Shown in pieces: positions 48,001 to 59,500 of a DNA stretch of 64,000 nt; the first letter of the stretch is position 1, and each line of letters opens with the position of its first letter. The stretch covers positions 496,001 to 560,000 of the forward strand of contig JAURVB010013259.1 of the NCBI GenBank assembly GCA_033002965.1. Direction: 5' to 3'. Position numbers and translations under genes: made by a program. Under the pieces are notes generated by a model. That model had not been told where the DNA came from, made no database searches, and was given only the letters and a program-made list of their open reading frames with translations. Source of the DNA: Piper betle (Eukaryota > Streptophyta > Magnoliopsida > Piperales > Piperaceae).

Positions 48001-51000
48001 CTCATTTGCACTTCAGATACAATACAAGAAAAACGTGTGAATCTTAGTGCCTCAAAATAGGGAGCTGATGATTTAGGAGTGAACCTGCCCGAGCACAGTA
48101 AATTCTACCATTGTTACCATAAATAAGCTAACAATAGCCTTGAAAAACACAGACAACAGCCACTAGTGTAATCAATTCATTTTCTATCCCCCAATGTTAC
48201 TTCTACTCCAATCCACTCCACTGTACATCTAGATAAGTACCATTTGCTACTTGACATTAGAATAAACAATTAAATCTAAACATGCTATAATCAGCAAATA
48301 TGCTTAAACCCATTGCATATGTGAACATAAAACAAATAAAGAAGAAAACGAGGGAGCTCATGCCTTGAGAAGCGGATGTAGATGGCCACAATCAATTGTC
48401 TTGCCTTTAGCAGTGAAGTTGTACTCCTTAAACGTCATATCTTTCCAGTCGGCGCTGACAACAAAAGCAATACAGAAAACAATTTTCAGGGAGGTACAAC
48501 TAAATCTTCCAGTAAAAACTTGCATGCTTTTGTCCACAATAATCAATAACATGAAAACCAGCAGGAACCACTTAGAATTTATAGTTCAAATCCCCCAAAA
48601 TGTGGATCAAACTAACCATAATTAACCAGTATCAAATAGAATTTTGCATAAACTATGAGGTTATTTAATAGAGCTTCAGTACCTTTGTATCTGCTCACGT
48701 GTTAAATCTGTTGCAGCTTGTTCTTTTCAAACTATATTCAGGGCCCTTCTTTAATGAATAGCCCTTCCATATCCTAGGCAACAAAATGGTAAGGTATAAC
48801 TTCTTGTTGAGAAAGGCCAACAGATAATTAACCCCTAATAGATTTAAGATATACCTATATTTCAATTCTAGTGTGGAAAAATTAAAAGAAAAAAACAGAA
48901 AAAAGAAGAGAATAAAAGAAATGAAGTTATATAAACATATCTAAACAATAAAAGAATCATTGCCACGATGCATCAGTTTGCAGAATTACGAGTGAGAAAT
49001 TTGTCAAGAACCGTGAAGAAGACAGAATAAGATCCTGAAAAATCATGAATACCGCCCGTCGTGTCCACGGGAAGAGAAATGACAAACAAAGGCTAAAATA
49101 TGATAATGAATATTTGGAACTGAACCTCTTTCAAAAATTCACAAGATTAATAAATGAAGGTTCATGCTGTGAAATTAGGATCATTTGCCATCGAAACCAG
49201 TAGCAACCATTCAATTATATTGTCTTAAGTAAAGACACTTGTAAGCCTTAATAATCATATGTTAAGTCCCAAAACAGTAAAGTGTCAATTGTTGACAGAA
49301 TCAAATCTGGTCATTCCTAGGTTACACATTAAGTAAGATTTTGCTTTGCATGAAAACACAAACTATTTGAGTACATCAATTTGTACATAAAAGTGTTGGC
49401 ATTATTCAGGTTTGTCCAACATAACTAAGATGTCTCTCAAATTCCGATGTCAATGATTTCAAAGGAGACTATTATCAATAAAAAGTGTCTGTGCCAATCT
49501 ACATGGGACCAACAAGCTTTAAAATGTAAATTAGCCTGTCAGAATACAGATAGACAAGGAGTCCACCACTAATTGTTGTAACTGGCCACCATCGTTCCAC
49601 TCATTCAAGCTCATCAAACAGCTTAAACCCACTATTTAAAATGAAAAAAATACATGAGATGGAGACTGAATCTTACTCCAATGAGATTAACTTTCTTCGC
49701 TTAAGATCATCAATACCTTTCTTGTCAACATCCTGAAATAACAATACCATTAGCTACTACAGACAATCCAGAAGTTGCCTGATAAAGAAAAGTTAGAGCA
49801 CAATGTCACCAAAAAAGACAAAATTAGTAACTGAACCATCTCCTCAAACATAACAAAGCAACAAGATCAGCGCTTTTGCTTCATATTCAGAAAAAAAGGT
49901 TTTATGTAAAGACATGTAATATTCGACAAGGCAATAATAATTCTTCCATTTTCCTCATATACGAAGTTAGAGCACAATGTCACCAAAAAAAGACAAAATT
50001 AGTAACTGAACCATCTCCTCAAACATAACAAAGCAACAAGATCAGCGCTTTTGCTTCATATTCAGAAAAAAGGTTTTATGTAAAGACATGTAATATTCGA
50101 CAAGGCAATAATAATTCTTCCATTTTCCTCATATACGAAGTTTTTGCTATCTTTAAGAGTATTGATCAACATTACAGAATGAAAATTACGATTATGTACA
50201 GTAATTGCAACAGAAATAATTAAACACGCACGAAAAAATTGTAGACAGAACTTTGGTTAAAGATGTGCCCCACTCTATCGAGTAGACAAATCTATAACCA
50301 ATGTGTGAAGCAATTGCAAGAGCAGTCAATCTGATAAAGCAGAACTTTACATAAACCAATATGGGATTAAGCAGCCACCAACAATTTCTACCTAACTTGG
50401 ATCTTTTGTACAAAAAATGCCCATGTCTATCACAAAATTTACTTGAACTCAACAAACAAATCTTATAATTAAAAATGAATTGGATACTCATCGGTGCGAC
50501 AAATGAACTATTTGATTGCACTTATAACAATCCTCGCAGCTTCCTCATTGGCACATAAATAAGTTAATAATCCAGCAATCAAATACGATTTTGTAGTCCT
50601 GGACATCCTCTTAATTTATAATACTTCTCTTATCTCTTTTGATATATTTCTTCCGTTGTTTTTGTTATGGTTCCATATTCCCACAAAATTTATGTAAAAT
50701 TCATAACCACGCTAGAGATTGAACTTCATTCAGATTATCACATCTCAGTATGAAGCAGATAAACTGGAAAAATATTCTGCCTGAGCAAAACCACGGAGCC
50801 CAAATAAAAAAATTATTATCATATGAAAATATTCTGAAAATGAAGACAGATTAAAAGACCAGGGAAAGAAGAATAAGTATCAAATTTAATGAAACAATCG
50901 AATAAAAGCAATTGCACCTTTCCATTCTGTATCTGCACAAGCATATCCTTGACCCTATCTTCCACAAGTGAAACCTAAAATAACCAGTTATGCACAAAAA

Positions 51001-52173
51001 AATAAAATAAAATAGAATAAAATAAAAACAACATTTAGCAATCGCACAGGCAAAATCCAAAAGCATAGCTGGCATAATAAGCATAGCTGGCTGCCAAAAT
51101 GACAAATAACCGAGCAAAGAATCCAAAGAAAATACCTTTCTAGAAACCAGTTGCTTTCCCATTTCAATCCATTTGTTTTTTATAGCTTGAGACCGACCAA
51201 TTTTAAAAATGTCTGGTGCAACTTTTTTCTACCAACAAAAGGTCCATAACAAGCAAATCAATCAAAGTGCTACTCTCATCAAGAAAATGTTTATTTAAAT
51301 CATTAGCAGAGGACTAATAATCAGTCGATGATTCAACTTTCTACCATCTAAACGTCCAGAGTAAGCAAATTCATCAAACTGATATTCCCATAAACAAAGT
51401 TAGCACTTAGATCGCTATCAGGTTACATCAATAATCAGTATGAAAACTCAAATTTGTCTAACAAAAGTACAGGCTACTGTCCTCAAAATTTATCACCATC
51501 CTTGCAGATAATATTATTCTTCCTTTCAAACCTATAAAGATCTTCATGATTCATAAATTAAGGTCACATTACTCTCAAGGCCAAAATGAACACATTAATC
51601 GTTACCTGCAATTCATCAGGAGCAATTCCTTCCTCCGGTACAGCCAAAAAGACCTGTACCTCAGGTGACCCTGCAACTGCATAGGACTTCCCTTCATCTG
51701 TCAACACCCACCTTTCTCTCTTGATGTCCTGCATTCATTAAATTCTTAAATTTACTGTGATGGGCCACATGCAAAACAAACTTATAACATACATGGGACA
51801 TGTTCACTTGAACATGGATATCAATAAATTCCAAAAAAAAGTATTTTGACACCAATAACTTTCATACAATTCCCTGCCCTCTTAAACTTCTATTCAGTGT
51901 TGTACAATGTATAGAAACATGGTAAATTTCTTATCCAATATGTAGAAATTTGAAAAGTAAATTAAAAAGGAAAGAAAGTAATATGATGGGTAGAAAAACC
52001 TGAGCATCAACAAGGCAGAAACCATGGAGACTTTTTATGACGCTATCGAGAACCGTGTGTTCAATCCCAACAGACTCGGCAAACTTGCCAGAGTCCGCAA
52101 TCTCCCCATTGTCGTGCAAGTACTTCAGCACCGTTTCTTGTGCCGTCTCTATCGCCTCCGACCTCTTCTGCAT
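45064..52173 (-). CDS. FARSA: Phenylalanyl-tRNA synthetase alpha subunit, cytosolic (18 exons)
   Basis: The alpha subunit of the alpha2-beta2 enzyme carries the class II catalytic core that attaches Phe to tRNA-Phe. Minus-strand exons: 52000-52173, 51606-51728, 51136-51228, 50918-50974, 49677-49732, 48683-48773, 48364-48454, 47907-47944, 47711-47749, 47515-47591, 46896-46980, 46718-46814, 46522-46621, 46356-46427, 46148-46214, 45848-45973, 45210-45264, 45064-45117. The N-terminus is a winged-helix region ([20 protein letters not shown]). Landmarks are [33 protein letters not shown], motif 2 [20 protein letters not shown], and motif 3 [19 protein letters not shown]. It ends [13 protein letters not shown]. 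The start is the first ATG; the frame upstream to 52185 begins with GTG. Oddities are a phase break in exon 6 (LKR / [10 protein letters not shown]), a GC donor after exon 7, and an 81-nt in-frame intron between exons 11 and 12. Confidence 0.93.
46815..46895 (-). other. 81-nt stop-free intron inside PheRS alpha (exitron-like)
   Basis: The donor gtatgg follows tctagagg and the acceptor is tcggcag before atatgaatat. Removal restores the conserved join [13 protein letters not shown]. The intron is a multiple of three and has no stop in the reading frame, so its retention would insert 27 residues just before the YDWKREE element. Confidence 0.7.
49791..50140. repeat. Near-identical 174-bp tandem duplication in PheRS alpha intron 4
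   Basis: The unit starting agttagagcacaatgtcacc occurs at 49791-49964 and 49965-50140. The copies appear to differ only in two homopolymers: A6 against A7 near the start, and A7 against A6 in the middle. Confidence 0.9.
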
Positions 52174-52740
52174 TATGCTTCTCACTAATGCAGGTCTTTT
52201 TCTTTCCTATCCTACGAATTTGCAATTGTAGCGTAATCAGATAAAAACTCACCAATCCGCTATTATTTCTACCCACTCACCATAACTTCACCCAATTTCC
52301 CTAGCCACAGGGGTCTCAACATCATCATTGCAATTTAATCAAACACCTCAAATATAAGACCTAGGCGCGCTATTTCTTGTAGTAGAACACAAAAGCAGGA
52401 TCGGATTCAGCTCATGATGTTGAATACATTGCATATGCAAACGATAAGATAACCAAAGCATAGAATAGGCAAACAAGGCAGTCGATTGTTGCGACGGACT
52501 ATGAAGCAAGGATAGACATGTTCTACGAAGACTGAAATCCTGAACCGAGTGTGGAAAGAGGTGATACCTTCGGCCGCGACGGCGAAGGCCGCAACCTCAG
52601 ACACGACGGCAACGGCGACGACGGCGGCGGCGAGGAAGACGAAGAACGGGGGAGGTGATGGGAGTAAGAAGGCTGGACGTGAAATGGGCCTTCTAAGGCC
52701 TAGATCTATTGGGCATTGCAGCAGCCATTAACGGCCCATT
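52174..52740 (-). promoter_or_regulatory. 5' leader exon, leader intron and promoter of PheRS alpha
   Basis: A GC-rich patch at ~52560-52640 (minus-strand reading: cctcgccgccgccgtcgtcg) ends at a plausible donor near 52563 (gaag followed by gtatcacc). An acceptor-like ttcgtag lies near 52212 upstream of the ATG. This suggests a noncoding first exon and a ~350-bp leader intron. Confidence 0.4.
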
Positions 52741-54768
52741 GTGTTCCTTGTTACTACTTGCTATAATAATCTGCACAAGGCTTACAGCGTATAAGCTTGT
52801 ATTTCAACATCTATTTGATATCTTCAATGACAATTTTAAAAATTCATGACATCTTAATGCTGATTGGGTCTTCCAACAAATAAAGATTGTAAGATTTTAC
52901 AGCTGATTATAGAGGCTAATGTTAGAACATTTAAAGAGTGTGTACACAAGGATTACTCCGTCAATAAATAATGGTATGATGATTTTCAAACCATTCGAAA
53001 ATGTGTTTATCGTGTGTGTAATTTTTATGACATAATAGATTGTAGACGGTAACATTTTTGTCAACGATGCATGGTTCTTGTTACGCATTTTTAAATGTGG
53101 CTAATTTATTATTATAGATATCTGAATCTGGAATCACTGTCCCCTGCCATCTAATTTGAATATGGATCAGAGGGATATTTGGTCATTGTTTGGTCTAGAA
53201 GAGGGTCCTGTCATTTTTTTCATGGAAATTGACCTTTTATTATAATTAATTAATTAATTAGTTAATCAATAATTAATAATTATAATTAATTGTTAAACGG
53301 ACGAGTTGACCAGCATATGCTAGGTGATAAGAACAAGATTACCACTTAATTAAGTGATTCATGAATGTGTATGGTCTCCGATATTTATACCTTTCTTCCA
53401 TACCAAGCCTCCTGCCATCGTCTACTTCGTCGGGACTTGCTTTCTCCCAGCTCCATCTCAGGTACAGCTGTTTCCTAACCTTTTCTTTTCATGTTGCTTC
53501 TTTTAGATCGAGAAAATCCATATTCAATACCACATATTTAAATAATTAAGCCATGTGTTTTTATTTTTCGTTTTTTCATTTGAAATTTGGAACTTGCAAT
53601 GTATATCTTCAATTAGTATTACATATAAAAAATCAATTATAAACACTAATACGATTCGATGAGCTATTCATAAACAAACTTAAAATTTATGATCCAGAAT
53701 GAGATGGATTAAGGATCATGTGGTTGAGAGAGTCTGAGTTGATTAACGGATTCTTGCATTTTTTACACCGAAGCAATACACTGCAATTGATTTCAATTGA
53801 TCGTATGTACGAAGGAAAAGGTGATTGGTGTATTGTGACTCTTTGATTGGAATTAGTTAAAATATGACGTACGCAATTTGAATAACTTGAAGTATTTTTA
53901 TTACTCGGGGATATAGATGTGATACTGTTTGATTGAAGGACCTAAACAATTCACGAGCATTTTTATGTATACTTTTTTCATAAATCAATACTGTTACGTT
54001 GATTTTTACCGTCAATCCGTGGCCTTAAATTTATGATTATTGACTTTGTGCATCTCTCACCTAGCACCACAATTAATTAATCTAAATAAATTAAATATAT
54101 TACTACATAACTTGAATGGAAATTAGGACGAGGCATTGTTATTTTTGGGCTGGTTCATATTTAACATCGGAAAAATAGTGGATCTCAAGTACAAATATAT
54201 TGATCTAGTCAAATTTGTTCATTCCAATAACGGTTGTAAGTATTCTTCTTCTTTTCGCTTTTATCTTATTTATATCAAAAAGAAGTTGAGGACACCTCAT
54301 TCGAAATTCACATAATTATAAATATAACTGTTAATTTTTTTATGGTTAATTTTGTTCCACATGTCAATCTTCCCTTCTTGTTTTTCACCTCTTAATATCA
54401 ATCTTCTATTTTTATTATACTACACTAAATATTGACAAATATATTAGCTGAGCAAGTGCATCTAGCCTTGATGATATTCCTTCTTGGGTTCTCTTCTACA
54501 ACGTGAGCTCGGAGAAGGAAGAGATAGGGGCAGGTCGCACATCAGCCATAACTCCCTGTCCTTATTTTAATTTCTAATAATCTAACCCCAAACCGGTGGT
54601 TTTTGCCACACTCGCTGCGCACCCAACGCTAGTAAGTATTAACCGCAGGATTGAAATGATTTAAAAATCTAATATTTTAACGGCTTGGTAATTACTTAAT
54701 AACGGTTTTGAGTAGCTGCATAACTACTTAATCAGACCCAAATCAGATCTTTTAGTATTGAGTAGGAA
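52741..54768. other. Intergenic, AT-rich, no gene seen
   Basis: Only short unsupported frames occur, for example 52897-53088 (-) and 53361-53549 (+). Confidence 0.4.
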
Positions 54769-55180
54769 CCACCGCTTCTCTAACCCTATTTACTAAACAT
54801 CATAATATTGAATGTTGATGGCTAGGAGAAAAAAAATCCATTGTATCCAAGTAAGGTTATCAAACTTTCCAGAATTGGTCCGATTGGCTCAAATCGACCG
54901 TTTGAACCGATTCGTGAATCATTTCAAATTGGGTGAAATAGGCTCATCTTGGCTGATTCAGGAACCAATTTTCTTTGGGACCGATTTATATATATTTTTA
55001 GATTCAAATCGTTCCAATCCGATTTAAATTGCCGATTTTTGCAACTAGGAACCGCCTGTTCTCTAATCCGTGTTCCTAAACATCTTATTGAATATTGAAT
55101 GTTGATGGTTGGGAGAAAAAAACAAAACAAAAACCATCGTGTCCGAGAAGCGGTTATCAAAGCTTCTACCCGACATGGCC
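54769..55180. repeat. Diverged direct duplication, ~280-bp spacing
   Basis: The phrase ggaacc..cc..ttctctaa, then taaacatc, then attgaatgttgatgg and gggagaaaaaa occurs at ~54769-54870 and again at ~55049-55170. Between the copies is DNA rich in ccgattt / aatcgg words, similar in style to 61190-61320. Confidence 0.5.
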
Positions 55181-55981
55181 CGACCCGTTGTCGATCCGGC
55201 CAATGGTCTCACAGTGAGCTCCCTTGCGTTGGGAGCAAAACCGAGGGCGAGGGGACGAGTGGCGGCGGACGGCATTAAAGGTAGCGCCTTTCTCGCCGGC
55301 GGCCAATTTTGCGGCGGAGTGTGCGCCAATAACTGTCACCGGAAGCTTCGAAAACGGTATGTTCGAACCCCGGTTGCGGTAGGTTGCCGGCAGCGGCTTC
55401 TCGGCGGCGCCGGCGGTTGAACTGAGCTAGCATCGGCGACGACGACGGTCGCGGCGGAGTTATCGAAGTCGGTGAGGAACGGGCACATTGATTGTGTTTT
55501 GTGGGGAGGGTTTTGGTGTAGCTGGATCGTTCTGGATTGGAAGTTGAATGTTTTGAGGGACAAAGTTGCATAATTCGTGATTGGATGGGTAGCACCGCAG
55601 AGTGGAACTTGTATTTAGCTGTTTATTCATTGATTTCTCTATCTCTCGAGTCCAAGTAACAGTGTATGCGCCTAGTTATCTATAACTGAGGTTTGTATGT
55701 GTGCTGCTAGTTTGTATAACTATGGTTTGTAGCTGTATTTCGATGTTGGCAGGTTTTATTGATACCATCGGAGGTTCAAATAGGATACTACATATAGTCT
55801 CGGGAATATGAGCTAATTTTCAATATGTGAGACAGTATTTGGCCTGTAGGTTGATGACTGATGGTGCCGTGCCTTACTTTTTGGTTCATAGCACAAGCCT
55901 TTCTTTTCGTTATTTCCTGCGCATTGACTTCTTTTTTAATGAATTTTTGTCCTTTCAGGTTTATCTTTTAAGATCCGACAA
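55181..55981 (+). promoter_or_regulatory. GC-rich promoter/leader region of the SAP-like gene
   Basis: A GC-rich patch at ~55180-55460 is followed by ordinary AT-rich leader-like DNA. The first coding exon is preceded by the acceptor cctttcag at 55951-55958. The frame is open for 23 nt before the ATG back to this acceptor, so an upstream coding exon cannot be excluded. Overlapping ORFs of 75-106 codons here, on both strands, look like composition artefacts. Confidence 0.35.
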
Positions 55982-58900
55982 ATGAGGCCTAAGAATGAAA
56001 ATCGTTTTAGGAACCTTTCCCGCAAGGAGCTTCAAAACTTGTGCTGGAAGTATGGTCTCTCTGCGATTGGACCAACTCCTCAATTGGCTAGTTCCCTCTT
56101 CTCCTTTTTTAAGGTAAATTTGGCACTTTAGTAGCTATCATGCTCTTCTTCCTCTCAACAATAAATGATACATATTATGGTGTGTTGATGAAGTGCATTT
56201 CATGTAAATTCATGCCTCCCATTCAATGCACAATGTTGAAAATGTTATTTCTATAATGAATTCGTGTCAATGAAGATAATCTGTTGGATAGTTGTCAGTT
56301 GACTATGTATTAGATTGTAAAGCGTAAAGTATGTGCAATGTGCATTCAAATAAGAGTGGCTAATAAGGTAGCTACTTATGTTATTAATTCGCTTATGTAG
56401 GACTTAGCTTTATGTTTTCAAGAAAAGGTTGCTAAACAAAAACTTGACATTTAGGTCTTCCGTATGGCCGGCAGTGTTTTTGCAGGGAGAGCTGCAGATT
56501 TCAGAATTTGTGGATAAGTGAACAAAATTTAAATTTTTATCTCACCCAATCACTGTGTGCCATTAAGCTATTCTTTGTGGTCGTTCATGTATACTTTTCT
56601 GCCGTGTATCATTTGCTCAAATTCATGATTCTCACGAGTACATTATATAGTTGCAAGGTTTTATTCCACTTAGTTTACGGAAAAAAAATAAAGATATTAC
56701 AGCACCCTATGGCTGAATTCATTAACTCATGTGGAACTGGAATATGTGTAAGTTATATTGACTTTATTTACTATTACTTTCTAGCTGAAATGTTACAAAC
56801 ACAGAGACTTTCTTTTTCTGGGTAGATACAAGATAAAAGATATTTCCACTGTATTGTTTATCAATGTTACAAGTAATTATGCAGGGAAAAGATGTGTGTC
56901 CGCTACCTGCAAGGAACAGATCTGATGACCACAGAGAATTACATGCCAATTTCACACAGTCAAAGTTACCATCTGATAGACAACCTAATGATCTAACAGC
57001 CACAAATGAAGGTATTAATTATCTGTGCTTTTTACTGAAGCTTTTTCAAAGAAAGATACAAGTTGAATTACCTACCTGGCCAAACCTGAAATTTATAATT
57101 GTCTTCATGTATGTGTTTATAGCGGATGGAACAAGTGTAGGAGTCCCAAAGGACAAAGGCCTGATTGTTTCTGTGGAAAAAATGACTGATATGAGGCATT
57201 CGCAGACTTTGTTTTCTCCTCATGAATGTCTGGTTCCTCACCCTCCAGATATGGTAGAGACGACAATCTCACACTTGATCAAAAGTTTAGTATTTTCTCA
57301 CATGTTAGTCTCATTGATAATAATTTTATTTGTACATTTACTGTTTTTTTCTTGTTCGATGCAGGTAACTGGAATGCTTGATATGGGTGGGCATAAGGAT
57401 TTTTCACCTTGCTCTATCTCAGACACGAGGAACTTGCAAGGACAACCTTCAAGTCTGAATCATCCCTGTCTTACTGGAAGTATGAAAAATGACCCTCTCA
57501 CTTCTGGATTTAATGATAGTGGTTTTATCCCCAGCACAACTACTTCTGATGCCCGTCCAAGCAATGAAAGTCACAGGGATTCCAAGCAAACCCCTAATCA
57601 AGTGCTTTCTTTACAGTTTTTTGTTCAGTCAGAAAATGGAATAGACATTTTTGTTGACTTATCTTCGAATCCATCAAATTGGATTAAAAGTTTAGAGGAT
57701 GGAGTCAATATTTACCAGAACATGCCACACAAGGTTTGCCGTGGTGATTATGATGAGCCCATGGCACACATGGAGACTGGACTTGCTAGTCATAAGCATG
57801 AGATGAATAAAGACAATGAATCAGTTCCAGGATTGCTGGTTGCTCAGACTAATTCTTCATTCGAAAGTCCTCCAAGTACAAATCTTAATGGAAAAATTTC
57901 TGCAGAAATGGCTTTAAACAGGCAGAAGGAACAGGATTTCCGGTCTCCTGTTTGTGATAAATTAACTCAAAAAAAGGCAGCTTCTGTTAAAGGACAAGAG
58001 CTTCAGGTTCTTGGTAGCTCCATTGATACAGGAAGGCTTAGTTCTGACAAAACATCTAGTGTAGCAAATTTGAAGTCCCTGCGTGTTGGTGAGTGATGCT
58101 AGTTTTCGTTTGGGAAATCCCTGAATGATCTCTGATAGTTAGAAGGTCAGTTATTTTATATAATATTTGAAATGAATATCAGGATGGGTAGATGAGAATT
58201 TATGAATGGAGAAAGTTGATTATGAATGTTTTTAACATTAGTGTTGGTTTAAGAAAAAATTTAGGTGTCACACTCGCATGTTGTTCTTTACCATTGGATT
58301 TAGGGTACTTATAATTATTCGGAAGACTAGTAACTTGATTAATGATTATAACTGGTAAGCCTTGTTAGCGTTCATGGCTGTATATTATTTGCAGTTTGGG
58401 CATTTTTGTCATCATACTTGCAGTGATGCAAAGAATGCTTGCACTAGTGCCAAAAATTCTACTTTGAACCTATTACAAACAAGAATAGAAATCTGTTGAT
58501 TTTAGGTTTATATAGTCTTACAATGTTGTCTTTCAGTTTTTTCTGTAAAAGATATTGTCGTAGTTGCGTAAATGCTTCAAGTCTTTTTTGCAACCTTATG
58601 GGCGAATATCTTATTGATATGGCAATCTTGTTATGACATAGTGACTTTTAGTAATTCCTCCCCCTCTAATTTTTGGGTTTTTTAGGAGTTAATGGATGTT
58701 GTATGCATCATCTAAAATGATACTGTGTTTTATCCTAGTAAAAAAATGCGGACATACTTTAAAGTTTTTTTCTAAAAAGAATATTAATTTGTTAGTCCAT
58801 CTTAATTTTGCTTTAATTGTTAAATCCACCTTAACTTCATTGTTTTTTTTGTGCAGATTTACGGTAATATTGATGAGAGCATTGTTCAGAAAAATTATTG

Positions 58901-59500
58901 CTGCAAATCTTTGTAAAAGTTGTTAGAGATGGACACCAAAGTGCTTTAATATTTACAGCTTAGTTAGATGACATAGTATCTCAGAGAAACAGTGTCAATA
59001 TTTTCTTGCGTCATAAAGATTTCATTGGCTTGTGATTTTAGGTCATATTCCTTTCTCTATATTTTTAGTTTTTCATATTGCATCAGAAGCAATTTTTATG
59101 AAGTTGTGATCCTACTGAGAAGCTGTTTGTAAGTTATGCGTTTGGAACATTTAATGAGCTCAATTTTTGGCTAATAGAAAAGTTTCATAGCTTGCCACTA
59201 CTATTTCCCCCTCCCCCCTCCTCCCCACCCCACCAACCCAGATAAGACATAACCATTGTTCCATATTTATGCTGAGGTTGAGGGGAAAACAAATTTATTA
59301 TTATTATTATTTTAATGTTCTACTCTCTTATTTCCTTAATTTTTAATTATGTCGTTCTCTGTATGTGTGCATTACTTTGACTTTGCATGCTTGGTTCTTT
59401 TCCTGCGCTAGCTATGACCTGATGATTTAATTTTTTTGTTCTTGCAGTCAAGTCAGCTTTGCAGTTTCTGAAAGACACCGTTCATCTCCAGTTCTTGTAG
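55982..59500 (+). CDS. Plant protein of unknown function with SAP-like N-terminus (~400 aa)
   Basis: Exons: 55982-56113, 56885-57011, 57123-57289, 57365-58088, 59448-59500. All phases agree. The N-terminus NRFRNLSRKELQNLCWKYGL followed by PTPQLASSLFSFFK resembles a SAP motif (two helices with the Leu-x-Lys-x-Glu-Leu-x pattern, often DNA-binding in chromatin proteins). The rest is polar and Ser/Asn-rich, probably disordered, with one ordered-looking stretch SLQFFVQSENGIDIFVDLSS then NPSNWIKSLEDGV. The C-terminus is KSALQFLKDTVHLQFL. The 75-nt intron 57290-57364 is in frame and stop-free, so retention would add 25 hydrophobic residues. If it is retained and the terminal intron is not spliced, the frame runs on to a TGA at 58096. 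A possible alternative terminal exon starts at 58857 and stops after two codons. Function unknown; a nuclear role is inference. Confidence 0.7.

Noticed and set aside
55063..55595. ORFs of 75-106 codons on both strands near the SAP-like gene
   Set aside because: They are mutually overlapping frames in a GC-rich promoter/leader patch, without motifs.
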